The notes: generated from the sequence alone by a model not told the origin. A stretch of 64,000 nucleotides of DNA from Neorhizobium petrolearium (GCF_017873175.1 NZ_JAGGJW010000003.1:1-64000); one strand, 5' to 3'. Positions 48,180 through 57,881 are shown, counted from the first letter of the stretch. Made by a program: numbers and translations.

Positions 48180-48705
48180 CGCTGGCTTCCTTCGCCGCCT
48201 TCCAGGCGCGCACCGCATCGGGCATGCCGTCATGCCTCCCAAGCGGGCGTACCGGCGCATCGTCCCACCAGTCGGAGCGGATCGGCTTCATGTCCAGGTT
48301 CCTGGGATAAAAAATACGATTCTCCGGCTTGCTGGCTTCCCCGACCACCAGCAGCCGCACGTCGGCTTCGGTGTTGTTGATGAAGGTATGAGCGATCCCC
48401 GTGCCCGCAGGAAAGCCGACAGAATCGCCCGGCTTCAGGCGGAAGATCTCGCCATCCAGCCAGACATCCGGCGTGCCCTCGATGACATAGACGAATTCCT
48501 CCTCCAGGCTCTCGGCATGCGGGAAGGAGGAGCGGCGGCCAGGCGGCAGGCGCTCGTGATGGATGCCGAGCCGTGTCAGGCCGAAATGCCGGGCAAGTGC
48601 CGCACCAAAGCCCATCGGTTCGTCATCGCCGCGATAATGCCCCTCGGTCGGCTTTTCGACTTCGGCCCAATGGGCGATGCAGGAAGGTCGGTCCTTGTCG
48701 GTCAT
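48172..48705 (-). CDS. Cupin-domain protein
   Basis: This 177-residue single cupin barrel has motif 1 around PHAESLEEEFVYVIEG and motif 2 around GDSVGFPAGTGIAHTFIN; the likely metal ligands are His and Glu in these two stretches. Many relatives bind sugars or small acids; no substrate can be named. It overlaps slyX. Confidence 0.82.
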   Translation of the reverse strand: MTDKDRPSCIAHWAEVEKPTEGHYRGDDEPMGFGAALARHFGLTRLGIHHERLPPGRRSSFPHAESLEEEFVYVIEGTPDVWLDGEIFRLKPGDSVGFPAGTGIAHTFINNTEADVRLLVVGEASKPENRIFYPRNLDMKPIRSDWWDDAPVRPLGRHDGMPDAVRAWKAAKEASDE

Positions 48706-48776
48706 GGCGCAATCTCCCTTGGAAATTGGCCGACACTAACCGACCGGGACCGGCCGGTCCATGTGGATTTCGAAGA

Positions 48777-50276
48777 TCAGGCTCGAAGGCGCGGCCGCTC
48801 CATGCGCGCGTCCCGGGCGTCCTTCGTCTTGAAACGGGCGACAAGTGACGCCAGACGGCTGCTGATGCCGACCAGGTTCTGGGCTGTTGCATTGGTCTCT
48901 TCCATCAGCGCGGCATTCTGCTGGGTGATCTGATCCATGCTGCGGATTGCGGAGTTGATCTCGTTTATGCCCGACGCTTGCTCCTGCGCCGATTGCGCGA
49001 TGGAGTTGATATGTTCATCGATGGACTTCACCCGCCCTCCAAGGCCTACAAGGGCCTGGCCGGTCTGGTTGACGAGATCGACACCCCGGTGCACGTCGGC
49101 CGAGGACTGGTCGATCAGTTCCTTGATCTCCTTGGCGGCGGCTGCCGAGCGCTGGGCAAGCTCGCGCACTTCCTGGGCGACGACCGCAAAACCCTTGCCC
49201 TGCTCGCCTGCGCGGGCGGCCTCGACACCCGCATTCAAGGCGAGCAGATTGGTCTGGAAGGCGATTTCGTCGATCACGCCGATGATCTGGGTCATTTTCT
49301 GGGAAGATTGTTCGATGTCGCCCATGGCGGCAACGGCCTCTTCCACCACCTCGCCCGAGCGAACGGTCTCCGTTGCCGACTCCCGAACGATCGTCTGGAC
49401 CTCTCGCGTACGTTTGGCCGACTGAGTCGCAATCGTAGTGATTTCTTCGAGCGCCGCCGCGGTCTGTTCCAGGGCTGATGCCTGCTGTTCGGTGCGTTTG
49501 GCCATGTTATCGGCAGCCGATGAAATGCCGCCCACTTCGGCGCGCACCTGCTCGACCGAGGTATTGACCTCCCGCATGGCGGTATCCAGTTCGGCGACGG
49601 AAGAGTTGAAGTTCTGCCGCAGAGCGGAAAAATGCGGCGCCAGTTCCTGCCAGAGTTCCGCCGTGAGATCGCCGTCGGCAAGGCTCTTCAGCGCCCCGTC
49701 CAGCGCGGCCAGCGCTGCGTCCTGTTCGGCCTTCGCCTTTTCGCGCTCTGCCTCCGCCTTTTCACGTTCTTCATTCAGCGCCTGCAGGTAGACGGAGATG
49801 CTGTAATCCATGTCGATCAGCGCGGCCTTGATGATGGCCGTGAGGTTTTCGGAAAGGGCCTTTGCCTTCCTGTCCTGGAAAAATCCCTTCATTTCCTCCT
49901 TGATCACCGCACGGACAAGGCCGTCCAGAACCATCGCATAGCCGCCGATATACCAGCGTGGTTCGAGGCCGAGGCGCGCGTGAACGCGGCCGATGGCAGA
50001 GACGGCGTTTACGTACTCGCCGTCGTACTTGCCGGACGCGATGACTGCCCAATGATTGGCCTGCCGGCTTTTCGCATGGGCGATGTGGCCGTCGTTGGAG
50101 AAGAACTTCGCTGTATGAGGATTGGCTTTGACCTTGTGGTAAAAGGCATCAAGCGAACCTCCCACTGCCTGCTTGATGATCGGCTGGAGATTAGCAAGGT
50201 GACGTCGCTCTTCCTCACCAAGACCTGCAAATTCCAGGCGGTCTTTCAAGTCGGCGCTAAAGTTTGGATCGGTCAT
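48777..50276 (-). CDS. Globin-coupled, soluble methyl-accepting chemotaxis protein
   Basis: The protein has 499 residues and no transmembrane helix. The N-terminal roughly 150 residues are a sensor globin with the proximal heme-ligand candidate H99 in [16 protein letters not shown] charged coiled-coil linker (about 170-190, E/K/A repeats) and a HAMP-like segment follow. The signalling core is [41 protein letters not shown]. HemAT-like proteins of this layout sense oxygen and drive aerotaxis. There is no CheR-binding pentapeptide at the C-terminus. It is not linked to other che genes here. Confidence 0.9.
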   Translation of the reverse strand: MTDPNFSADLKDRLEFAGLGEEERRHLANLQPIIKQAVGGSLDAFYHKVKANPHTAKFFSNDGHIAHAKSRQANHWAVIASGKYDGEYVNAVSAIGRVHARLGLEPRWYIGGYAMVLDGLVRAVIKEEMKGFFQDRKAKALSENLTAIIKAALIDMDYSISVYLQALNEEREKAEAEREKAKAEQDAALAALDGALKSLADGDLTAELWQELAPHFSALRQNFNSSVAELDTAMREVNTSVEQVRAEVGGISSAADNMAKRTEQQASALEQTAAALEEITTIATQSAKRTREVQTIVRESATETVRSGEVVEEAVAAMGDIEQSSQKMTQIIGVIDEIAFQTNLLALNAGVEAARAGEQGKGFAVVAQEVRELAQRSAAAAKEIKELIDQSSADVHRGVDLVNQTGQALVGLGGRVKSIDEHINSIAQSAQEQASGINEINSAIRSMDQITQQNAALMEETNATAQNLVGISSRLASLVARFKTKDARDARMERPRLRA

Positions 50277-50633
50277 GGGGGCTCCGAGACGGCGAGATAA
50301 GGGGTGTTCCAGACAGGGTTGGCTGATTGGTACTTTTTGTCATCGAGTTTTAACGCGCTGTTAGCCATGCCCCCTGAATTTTCAGCATGCATAAATTAGC
50401 ATTGCTTCTGAAAAGCACTGATTCTCCGAAAAACAGAACTCCAGATCACCGCGCAGGCATGCAGCCAGTCGGCGTACCTGATATGTGCAAAGCAGGCGCG
50501 AAACGCCGCCCTCTTCCAATGACATCAATGTCTTGAGCCCCCAAGGCGCTTGGCCAGAGGAGTATCTACAGACGAAGCTTGCCTTCCTCGCTCCAAAACC
50601 TTAGCTCCTGTACAACGACACCCAAGATTCCCG
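50277..50633. other. Intergenic region between the globin chemoreceptor and recF
   Basis: About 357 bp, divergent genes on both sides, so it must contain two promoters. The part at 50320-50420 is A/T-rich and likely serves the chemoreceptor. I see no clear hairpin, repeat or operator. Confidence 0.4.
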
Positions 50634-51758
50634 ATGGCGCAGAAAACCTCTCTTTCCCGGCTCAAGCTCACCGATTTCCGCAACTATGCGGAAGCGACGC
50701 TCGTCCTCGACGGGCGCCACGTGGTGCTGGCAGGCGAAAACGGTGCCGGCAAGACCAATCTCCTGGAAGCGGTCTCCTTTTTCTCGCCGGGCCGCGGCTT
50801 ACGCCGTGCGGTCCTGACCGATGTCGCCCGCGTCGGCGCTGCCGGCAGCTTCACGATCTTCGCCGATGTCGACGGAATGGAAGGCGAAGTCTCGATCGGC
50901 ACGGGCATCGAACCTGCCGATGGCGAGAACGTCACCCGCAAGCTCAGGATCAACGGGACGCCTGCGAAATCGACGGAAGAACTGTCCGACCACCTGAGCG
51001 TCCTGTGGCTGACGCCGGCCATGGACGGGCTTTTTACCGGCCCCGCCGCCGACCGGCGGCGCTTCCTAGATCGGCTTGTACTGTCGCTCGATCATGCCCA
51101 TGGCCGCCGCGCCAGCGATTTCGAGCGCGCCATGCGAAGCCGCAACCGCCTGCTCTCCGAAGGCCGTTTCGATCCCGCCTGGCTTTCCGCGGTCGAAGCG
51201 CAGATGGCGAGCCTCGGCATTGCCATGGCCGCTGCGCGACAGGAGATGCTCGGCCTCCTCAGGACATTGTCGGCCAGTTCCGGCGAGACGCCTTTTCCCA
51301 CACCGGTGCTGGCGCTCGAGGGCTTCATGGATCACGCCCCGGAGCGGCCCGCCGCCGAGCTCGAGGACGAATACCTGGAGATGCTGCGGAATAGCCGCGG
51401 GCGCGACGCTGCAGCGGGTCGTACGCTGGAAGGGCCTCATAGATCCGATCTGATTGTCCGCCATCGCGAAAAGGACATGGAAGCGGAACGGTGCTCGACC
51501 GGCGAACAGAAAGCGCTGCTGATCGGCCTCGTGCTTGCCCATGCCCGTCTCACCGCCGACATGACCGGTCATACGCCGATCCTGCTGCTCGACGAGATCG
51601 CCGCGCATCTCGACGAAGGCCGGCGCGCGGCGCTGTTCGATCTTGTCCACGGGCTCGGCGGCCAGTCCTTCATGACCGGTACGGACAAAAGCATGTTCTC
51701 CGCTCTCGCCGATCGGGCGCAGTTTTTTACCGTCGCACATGGCAGCGTCACATCCTGA
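50634..51758 (+). CDS. recF: DNA replication/repair protein RecF
   Basis: This 374-residue SMC-like ATPase has Walker A GENGAGKTN at residues 34-42, the signature region STGEQKALLIGLVLAHA and Walker B ILLLDEIAAHLDE. With RecO and RecR it loads RecA at gapped DNA. It stands apart from dnaA/dnaN, as in other Rhizobiaceae. The start MAQKTSLSRLKL was chosen over an upstream open frame. Confidence 0.95.
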   Translation: MAQKTSLSRLKLTDFRNYAEATLVLDGRHVVLAGENGAGKTNLLEAVSFFSPGRGLRRAVLTDVARVGAAGSFTIFADVDGMEGEVSIGTGIEPADGENVTRKLRINGTPAKSTEELSDHLSVLWLTPAMDGLFTGPAADRRRFLDRLVLSLDHAHGRRASDFERAMRSRNRLLSEGRFDPAWLSAVEAQMASLGIAMAAARQEMLGLLRTLSASSGETPFPTPVLALEGFMDHAPERPAAELEDEYLEMLRNSRGRDAAAGRTLEGPHRSDLIVRHREKDMEAERCSTGEQKALLIGLVLAHARLTADMTGHTPILLLDEIAAHLDEGRRAALFDLVHGLGGQSFMTGTDKSMFSALADRAQFFTVAHGSVTS

Positions 51759-51794
51759 GTTACACGCCTCGTCTCGCGATGATATGATGTCTTC

Positions 51795-52565
51795 ATGGAA
51801 ACCTTGACACCTGACGAGATCGAACGTTACCGCCGCCACATCCTGCTGCCGGAAATCGGTGGCACCGGTCAGCAGAAGATGAAGGGCGCGCGCGTTCTGG
51901 TAATCGGCGCCGGAGGGCTCGGCACACCGGTCCTCGAATATCTCGCCGCAGCCGGCATCGGCACGATCGGCATCATCGACGATGATCTGGTCTCGCTCTC
52001 AAACCTGCAGCGGCAGGTGATCCACGATACTGGCACGATCGGCGAGATGAAGACGAGAAGCGCCCGCGAGGCGATCGCGCGGCTCAACCCGCATGTGCGC
52101 GTCGTGGATTTCGAGGAGCGCTTTTCGCTCGAATGGGCGTCGCGGAACCTGTCCCGCTTCGACCTCCTCATCGATGGCTCGGATAATTTCGATACGCGCT
52201 ATGCGGCGGCGGACGCGGCGGAACTTGCGAAAATCCCGCTGGTGACAGGCGCCGTCGGACGTTTCGATGGGTCCGTAACCGTGCTGAAACCCTATGAGAC
52301 CGGCCCGGACGGTGCGCCTAATCCCACCTATCGCGATCTTTTCCCGGAAAAGCCACCGGAAGGGCTGATCCCGTCCTGCGCCGAGAGCGGCATCGTCGGG
52401 GCACTGACCGGTGTCATCGGCACGCTGATGGCCATGGAAGCGATCAAGCTTATCGTCGGGATCGGCGACCCACTGGTCGGCCGGCTGATGCTCTACGATT
52501 CGCTTGTCGCCCGCTTCGACATCATCAAATACAACCGCCGCACCGCAAGGGCTGCCGCCGAATGA
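51795..52565 (+). CDS. moeB: MoeB/ThiF-family sulfur-carrier adenylyltransferase
   Basis: The protein has 256 residues. The nucleotide site is GAGGLGTPVLEYLAAAG; the catalytic Arg/Asp segments SLSNLQRQVIH and DGSDNFDTRY are intact, so it should adenylate a MoaD- or ThiS-type C-terminus. The two CxxC zinc pairs known from E. coli MoeB are missing, and there is no rhodanese domain. It may thus serve molybdopterin or thiamine synthesis; the symbol is the conventional choice. It overlaps the GNAT gene. Confidence 0.85.
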   Translation: METLTPDEIERYRRHILLPEIGGTGQQKMKGARVLVIGAGGLGTPVLEYLAAAGIGTIGIIDDDLVSLSNLQRQVIHDTGTIGEMKTRSAREAIARLNPHVRVVDFEERFSLEWASRNLSRFDLLIDGSDNFDTRYAAADAAELAKIPLVTGAVGRFDGSVTVLKPYETGPDGAPNPTYRDLFPEKPPEGLIPSCAESGIVGALTGVIGTLMAMEAIKLIVGIGDPLVGRLMLYDSLVARFDIIKYNRRTARAAAE

Positions 52566-53035
52566 CCGACATCATCCGCATTGGAGAAGACTTCGGCCGC
52601 TTCGACGAACTTCTGGCGCTCATCCTCTCCTCCTTCGCCTATATGGACGGCGTCATCGACCCGCCCTCTTCCGCGCATCGGCTGACATTGGCGTCATTGG
52701 CCGGAAAGGCGAAAGATGAAATCGCCTTCGCGGCCGTCGAGGATGGCAAGCTCGCGGGCTGCGTCTTCCTGAAACCGGAGCCCGGCTTCCTTTATCTCGG
52801 CAAGCTCGCTATCGCGCCGGAATATCAGGGCAGGGGTCTCGGCCGCCGGCTGCTGGCAATTGCCGAAGATGTCGCCCGAAAAGAGGGACTGCCGTCGCTC
52901 AGGCTCGAAACCCGCATCGAACTCGCCGGTAACCATGCAACATTCGCCAGATGGGGCTTTTCGAAAACCGCCGAGAATTCCCATCCGGGCTTTGAGCGCG
53001 TCACCTCGATCGAGATGCAGAAGCGGCTTGCATGA
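52562..53035 (+). CDS. GNAT-family N-acetyltransferase
   Basis: This 157-residue GNAT fold has the acetyl-CoA loop PEYQGRGLGRRLL (residues about 89-101) and a C-terminal FEKTxxxxHPGF-type stretch. The acceptor is unknown. ATGA overlap with moeB implies one transcript. The stop is directly abutted by the stop of the convergent dehydrogenase gene, with no spare base. Confidence 0.85.
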   Translation: MTDIIRIGEDFGRFDELLALILSSFAYMDGVIDPPSSAHRLTLASLAGKAKDEIAFAAVEDGKLAGCVFLKPEPGFLYLGKLAIAPEYQGRGLGRRLLAIAEDVARKEGLPSLRLETRIELAGNHATFARWGFSKTAENSHPGFERVTSIEMQKRLA

Positions 53036-54040
53036 TCAATTGCGGCCCGGCAGCACCCGGTTCGGCGGACGGTGGCCGTCGAAAAAGGTTCGGATATTGA
53101 TGATCACCTTGTCGCCCATGTCGATCCGCCCCTCGATCGTGGCCGAGCCCATATGGGGCAGGAGCACGACGCGGCCCTGATGGGCAAGCTTGATGAGCTT
53201 CGGGCTCACCGCTGGTTCGTTCTGGTAGACGTCGAGGCCCGCGCCGGCGATCTTGTTGTCGCGCAAAAGCTGGATCATCGCCGCCTCGTCGATGATGTCG
53301 CCGCGAGCAGTGTTGACGATGATCGAACTCGGCTGCATCAGCGCCAGCCGGCGAGCCGAAAGCAGGTGGAAGGTCGCCGGTGTCGAGGGGCAGTTAACCG
53401 ATACGACGTCGACGCGGGCAAGCATCTGGTCGAGGCTGTCCCAATAGGTCGCCTCCAGTTCCTCTTCCGTCGCAGGATTGGCGCGCTTCCTGTTGTGGTA
53501 ATGGATCGACAGGCCGAAGGCTTTGGCGCGGCGCGCGACGGCCGTGCCGATGCGACCCATGCCGACGATGCCGATGCGCTTGCCCCAGATGCGCCGTCCG
53601 AGCATCCAGGTGGGGCTCCAGCCCGCCCAGTCCCCCGGATGGTCGGTCAGCACGCGCGAACCTTCGACCAGCCGCCGGTTAACCGCAAGGATCAGCGCCA
53701 TGGTCATGTCGGCAGTGTCCTCGGTCAGCACATTCGGCGTATTGGTGACGGTGATGCCCCGCTTTGCGGCCGCATCCACATCGATATGATCGAAGCCGTT
53801 GGAGAAGCTGGCGATCAGCTTGAGCTGCGGCCCGGCTTCGGCAATCAGCGCTTCGTCGATCCTGTCCGTGACCGTCGGCACCAGCACGTCCGCGAGTCTC
53901 ATCGCGGCCGCCAGTTCGTCCCGCGTCCTTGGCGTATCGTCGATATTGAGCTCGGCATCGAACAGCTCTCGCATGCGGGTTTCCACCGCATCCGGCAGCT
54001 TGCGGGTGATATAGACCTTGGGTTTTTTCTTTGCGGTCAT
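53036..54040 (-). CDS. D-2-hydroxyacid dehydrogenase (glyoxylate/glycerate type)
   Basis: This 334-residue NAD-dependent enzyme has the dinucleotide loop GMGRIG, catalytic Arg in NTARGD, Glu in YQNEP and His in LPHMGSAT. SNGFDHIDVDAAAKRG in the substrate domain fits the GyaR-like glyoxylate/hydroxypyruvate reductases. It is a longer, different branch than the GhrA-like protein at 5220-6170. It is monocistronic. Confidence 0.88.
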   Translation of the reverse strand: MTAKKKPKVYITRKLPDAVETRMRELFDAELNIDDTPRTRDELAAAMRLADVLVPTVTDRIDEALIAEAGPQLKLIASFSNGFDHIDVDAAAKRGITVTNTPNVLTEDTADMTMALILAVNRRLVEGSRVLTDHPGDWAGWSPTWMLGRRIWGKRIGIVGMGRIGTAVARRAKAFGLSIHYHNRKRANPATEEELEATYWDSLDQMLARVDVVSVNCPSTPATFHLLSARRLALMQPSSIIVNTARGDIIDEAAMIQLLRDNKIAGAGLDVYQNEPAVSPKLIKLAHQGRVVLLPHMGSATIEGRIDMGDKVIINIRTFFDGHRPPNRVLPGRN

Positions 54041-54195
54041 GAGTTTCGCTATCCGGCGCCCTTTAGGATGTCCTTAACCAAGTCGCGCGATATTCGGTTC
54101 ATCCAGGGCGTTTTCTACCAGACCCATCGGCGAAGACAAACAAAACCTCGCAGGGTCCGCGTGGCGCCCCACGGTCTTTCAGCCGGAACCAACCC

Positions 54196-54735
54196 ATGCG
54201 CCGCGTTATCCTTCGTTCGTTCATTGCCCTGACTCTCGGTCTTGCCGCCTGCCTGTCCGTTTCCGCGCCAGCTTACGCTCAAGGCGCGAAGGGGCCTAGC
54301 GGCCTGCCGCTCCCCCGTTTCGTCAGCCTCAAATCGAAGAAGGTGAACATCCGTATCGGTCCGAGCACGGATTATGCGGTCTCCTGGATGTATATGAAAT
54401 CCGGCACGCCCATGGAGGTCATCCAGGAGTACGAGAACTGGCGGCGCGTCCGCGATGCCGACGGCACCGAGGGCTGGGTGAACCAGGCGCTGCTTTCCGG
54501 CGAGCGCACCGCACTCGCGGCACCCTGGATGCGAGGCAAGGGCAAGGACATCTACGTCAACATGCGCCGGGACCCGCAGAACAGCGCCGCCATCGTTGCC
54601 AAGCTGGAGCCAGGCGTCGTGCTCAAGATCAACGAATGCAATGGCGACTGGTGCCACGCGGAAGCGAGCGGCACCGAGGGCTGGATCGCACAGGGCGAGG
54701 TCTGGGGCGCATATCCTGGCGAGGCCTTCAAATAA
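54196..54735 (+). CDS. Secreted bacterial SH3-domain protein
   Basis: The protein has 179 residues. A signal peptide (cleavage near AYAQ) is followed by two SH3_3-like units: VNIRIGPSTDYAVSWMY...GWVNQALL and VNMRRDPQNSAAIVAKLEP...GWIAQGEVWG. Such domains bind cell-wall peptides or are adaptors in the periplasm. No enzyme domain is attached. Confidence 0.85.
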   Translation: MRRVILRSFIALTLGLAACLSVSAPAYAQGAKGPSGLPLPRFVSLKSKKVNIRIGPSTDYAVSWMYMKSGTPMEVIQEYENWRRVRDADGTEGWVNQALLSGERTALAAPWMRGKGKDIYVNMRRDPQNSAAIVAKLEPGVVLKINECNGDWCHAEASGTEGWIAQGEVWGAYPGEAFK

Positions 54736-54753
54736 GGTTTTCCCGGCGAGGCC

Positions 54754-55746
54754 TTAAACAAGGCCTTCGCTCGCCGCCGCTTCCTTGAGTGATTCCATCG
54801 GACGCGGACCTATCTGCTGAATGCAGATGGCGGCTGCCAGGCAACCGAGCTTGCCGCAATCTTCAAGCGAGCGCCCCTGGGTATAGCCGTAGAGGAAGCC
54901 GGCGGCGAAAAGGTCGCCTGCACCGGTCGTGTCGACCAGTTCCCGGATCGGGTAGGCAGCGACCTTCACGCGCTGGTTGCCGCGGATGATAATCGCGCCC
55001 TCCTCGCTGAGTGTGACGGCAGCAAGCTTGCAATCCTTGCCGATCTTTTCAAGAGCCAGCTCGAAATCATCCGTCTCGTAAAGCGAGAGCGCTTCCTGCC
55101 GGTTGGCGAAGACGATGTCGACCGTGCCGGAACGCATCAGGTCGAGGAATTCGGCACGGTAGCGATCGACGCAGAACGGGTCGGAGAGCGTCATGGAGAC
55201 TTCGCGACCGTTCGCATGGGCGATGCGGGCGGATTCGCGGATCGCCTCCTTGGCGCGCGGCGGGTCCCAGAGGTAGCCCTCGAAATAGGTGACTTTGGAT
55301 TCGGCCACCACATCCGCCTCGACATGCTCCGGACCGAGATCGACACAGGCGCCGAGATAGGTGTTCATCGAACGCTCGCCGTCCGGCGTGACGAAGATCA
55401 TCGAACGGGCAGTTGGCGGATTGGTGCCTTCCGGCTTCGTCTGGTAGTGCACGCCCTGGGCACGGATGTCGTGCTGGAAGATCTGGCCGAGCTGGTCTTC
55501 GGCAACCTTGCCGAAATAGGCAGCCCTGCCGCCGAAACCGGCAATCCCCGCCGCGGTGTTTCCGGCCGAACCGCCGGAGGCTTCCACCGCCGGCCCCATC
55601 TTCGAATAGAGAAGTTCGGCGCGCTCTGCATCGATCAGGTTCATCGCTCCCTTGATGATCGCATTCTCGCTCAGGAAACTGTCCTCACAGCGGGCAAGGA
55701 TATCCACGATGGCATTACCGATGGTCAGCACGTCGAATTTGGGCAT
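54754..55746 (-). CDS. Adenosine kinase-like PfkB-family sugar kinase
   Basis: This 330-residue ribokinase-fold enzyme has GGSAGNTAAGIAGFGG (substrate side) and DTTGAGDLFAAGF with the catalytic Asp and anion hole. The start MPKFDVLTIGNAIVDIL is typical of bacterial adenosine kinases, which recycle adenosine to AMP. Other nucleoside or sugar acceptors remain possible. It converges with the SH3 gene with 18 bp between stops. Confidence 0.87.
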   Translation of the reverse strand: MPKFDVLTIGNAIVDILARCEDSFLSENAIIKGAMNLIDAERAELLYSKMGPAVEASGGSAGNTAAGIAGFGGRAAYFGKVAEDQLGQIFQHDIRAQGVHYQTKPEGTNPPTARSMIFVTPDGERSMNTYLGACVDLGPEHVEADVVAESKVTYFEGYLWDPPRAKEAIRESARIAHANGREVSMTLSDPFCVDRYRAEFLDLMRSGTVDIVFANRQEALSLYETDDFELALEKIGKDCKLAAVTLSEEGAIIIRGNQRVKVAAYPIRELVDTTGAGDLFAAGFLYGYTQGRSLEDCGKLGCLAAAICIQQIGPRPMESLKEAAASEGLV

Positions 55747-55827
55747 CCGGTCTTGATCCTCTTCAACAGGTTAGTCCGGGAAAACCGGTATTCGGGTTTT
55801 GACGTGATTGGAAGCGAAAATAACGAC

Positions 55828-55992
55828 AATGCCCGTAAAACCAGGCCTTCCGGCATCTGTCACCTCCCTGTCACGATCTACGTTTATGTGTTTGCCCATC
55901 CGGTTGCGTTGCCGACCACGGATGAACTGGCGGCAGACTTCCGGAAGCCCGGATGAGACCGGGAACGAAAGCGGGGATTGCCCCGCTTTTTT
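55828..55992 (+). ncRNA. Candidate plus-strand structured sRNA
   Basis: The 367-bp gap between the adenosine kinase gene and the AEC carrier gene contains a stacked structure: GTTTGCC (55890-55896) with GGCAGAC (55932-55938), enclosing CATCCG with CGGATG (55897-55902 with 55919-55924). CCCGG/CCGGG follows (55948-55963), then a terminator. The outer stem has a G-U pair that would be A-C on the minus strand, so the RNA is on the plus strand. A tandem CTGTCAC repeat lies in its 5' part. TTGACG at 55799 may be the -35; the -10 is weak. I do not recognise a known family. Confidence 0.6.
55971..55992 (+). terminator. Rho-independent terminator of the candidate sRNA
   Basis: GCGGGG-ATTG-CCCCGC followed by six T residues. 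No plus-strand gene ends upstream of it within 1.2 kb (the adenosine kinase gene runs the other way), so it belongs to a non-coding transcript or very small gene. Confidence 0.88.
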
Positions 55993-56113
55993 GTTTGGCA
56001 TCTAGGCCATCTCATTTCCTCCCTCGAAAGGCTCTTCTGCGGTAAACGCATTTGTCCTCACCCGCGACATGCGTTAGACGCATAAAACCTCCCTCTGCCG
56101 AAAGCCCGCCTTC

Positions 56114-57058
56114 GTGTCCTCCGTCTTCGTGAATGTCGTGCCCGTCTTCGTCCTGATCCTCATCGGCTGGATGTCGGCGAAAACCGGAATATTGAAGGAG
56201 GAGACCGGCGACGCGCTCGGTGAATTCGTCTTCAAGATCGCCGTGCCGATGCTGATTTTCCGGACGCTAGCGGATGCGCATTTCGAAGGCGCTTCGCCGT
56301 TCCGGCTCTGGACGGCCTATTTCCTGGCCGTCGCCGTCACCTGGACGGTCGGCCATCTCATCGCCACGCGCATCTTCCGACGTGATGCGAAAGTCGGTGT
56401 CATTGCCGGGATGTCCGCCTCATTCGCCAATAACGTCTTCATCGGCTTGCCGCTCGTCGCCCACATTGTCGGGAAAGACGGATTGGTGGCGATCTCGATC
56501 CTGCTCGCCATTCATCTGCCGCTGATGATGGTGGCCGGCACCATCCTGATGGAGGGTGCCGCCTCGAAGGTCGATGGAGGGGAGAAACGCAGCATTCCGG
56601 CCATCCTGATGCAGATCGGCTCGAATCTTGCCCGCAACCCGCTGGTGATCGGTCTTTTTGTCGGCGTGACCTTCAATCTGCTTGGCCTGCACCTGCCGCA
56701 GGCGGTTGCCGTGGTCGTGGACCAGATTTCCGCAGCGGCAAGTCCTGTCGCACTGATATCGATCGGCATGGCGCTGACGAAATATCCGATCCGCGGCGAT
56801 ATCGGGCTTTCGGGAATGTCGGCCGTCCTGAAGCTCACCTTGCTGCCGGCCGTCGTCTTTCTCATGAGCCATCTTCTGGGTCTTCCACAGGATTGGACCG
56901 CAGCACTCGTGCTGACTTCCTCAGTGCCTACCGGTATCAATGCCTGGCTGATTGCCCAGCGCTTCCGTTCCGGCCACAGCCTTGCGGCATCGGTCATTAG
57001 CATCACGACGGCCTTCGGCGTGATCACCGTCAGCTTCTGGGCCTGGCTGCTGAGTTGA
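56114..57058 (+). CDS. AEC (auxin efflux carrier) family transporter
   Basis: The protein has 314 residues and about ten transmembrane helices in two inverted halves. GTG start (SSVFVNVVPVFVLILIGW). Bacterial AEC proteins export or import small organic acids such as malate or malonate; the substrate is unknown. It ends 35 bp before a bidirectional terminator. Confidence 0.87.
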   Translation: MSSVFVNVVPVFVLILIGWMSAKTGILKEETGDALGEFVFKIAVPMLIFRTLADAHFEGASPFRLWTAYFLAVAVTWTVGHLIATRIFRRDAKVGVIAGMSASFANNVFIGLPLVAHIVGKDGLVAISILLAIHLPLMMVAGTILMEGAASKVDGGEKRSIPAILMQIGSNLARNPLVIGLFVGVTFNLLGLHLPQAVAVVVDQISAAASPVALISIGMALTKYPIRGDIGLSGMSAVLKLTLLPAVVFLMSHLLGLPQDWTAALVLTSSVPTGINAWLIAQRFRSGHSLAASVISITTAFGVITVSFWAWLLS

Positions 57059-57093
57059 GTAGCCCCAAATCGGGAACCTTCAAGCACAAACGC

Positions 57094-57122
57094 AAAATGC
57101 CCGGCCAAAACCGGGCATTTTC
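57094..57122. terminator. Bidirectional terminator between the AEC carrier and cycM
   Basis: AAAATGCCCGG and CCGGGCATTTT make an 11-bp perfect stem with a 6-nt loop, A-rich on one side and T-rich on the other, between converging genes. Confidence 0.88.
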
Positions 57123-57145
57123 ATTGGAAAACATGCCTGGACCGA

Positions 57146-57730
57146 TCAGTTCGTCGCAGGCGGAGCGGCCGGCGCTGCATTCGGGTCCGGAAGCGGAGCC
57201 GGGCTGTCAGACTGTTCGCGCAGATAAGCGAGCAGGTTGGCCCGTTCGGTATCGTTCTTGAGACCCGCAAAGCCCATGGCGGTGCCCTTGACGAAGCTCT
57301 TCGGAGCCGTCAGGAAATGGTTGAGGTTGTCGAAGGTCCAGTGCTCCGAACCGCCCTTGGAGAAATCCTTCATGGCAGCCGAATAAGCGAAGCCTTCATG
57401 CGAAGCGACCGGACGGTCGACAACGCCCCAGAGATCGGGGCCGACCTTGTTCGGACCGCCCTTCTCGATCGAATGACAGCTCTGACACTTCTTGAAAACC
57501 GTCGCGCCGGCTGCTGCATCGGCACTTGCAAGAAGCTGTCCAACCGGAACTGCCGCCGGCGCCGCCTCAGCCGCTTCGCCCCCTGCAGGCTCCTCAGCCG
57601 CAACAATGGCAAAGCCTTCCTTTTCAGGGATCGGTGAATGAAAAATGCCTTCCGAGGCAATCGACACCGACATCATGACGAAGACCGTAGCAAGCAGGGC
57701 GCCTGCCGCCATGTTCACGTAGGGGTTCAT
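57146..57730 (-). CDS. cycM: Membrane-anchored cytochrome c (CycM)
   Basis: This roughly 194-residue protein has an N-terminal uncleaved membrane anchor ([25 protein letters not shown]), an Ala/Pro/Glu-rich periplasmic linker and a class I cytochrome c domain with heme site CQSCH and axial Met in KGTAMGF. CycM passes electrons from the bc1 complex to the aa3 terminal oxidase. The cycM-kdsB-pheA order is usual for Rhizobiaceae. Confidence 0.94.
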   Translation of the reverse strand: MNPYVNMAAGALLATVFVMMSVSIASEGIFHSPIPEKEGFAIVAAEEPAGGEAAEAAPAAVPVGQLLASADAAAGATVFKKCQSCHSIEKGGPNKVGPDLWGVVDRPVASHEGFAYSAAMKDFSKGGSEHWTFDNLNHFLTAPKSFVKGTAMGFAGLKNDTERANLLAYLREQSDSPAPLPDPNAAPAAPPATN

Positions 57731-57881
57731 CCGCAACCGCTCCTTCGCAACCGCCTGTCCTAAGGCGAGCCATCTTGAAATTGCGCGGAACCTATGTCTT
57801 TTGCATCATTGTTGCAACACGATATTCATCCCGCGCGTGAGACTTTTTGACACTTTTCCCGCCGGGACAGAAGGGTCCCCC

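Noticed and set aside
55216..55956. Plus-strand frame through the adenosine kinase gene into the gap, ending just before the terminator
   Set aside because: Most of it mirrors the kinase gene. The last part could give a peptide of only about 22 residues from a GTG, which I do not regard as supported.
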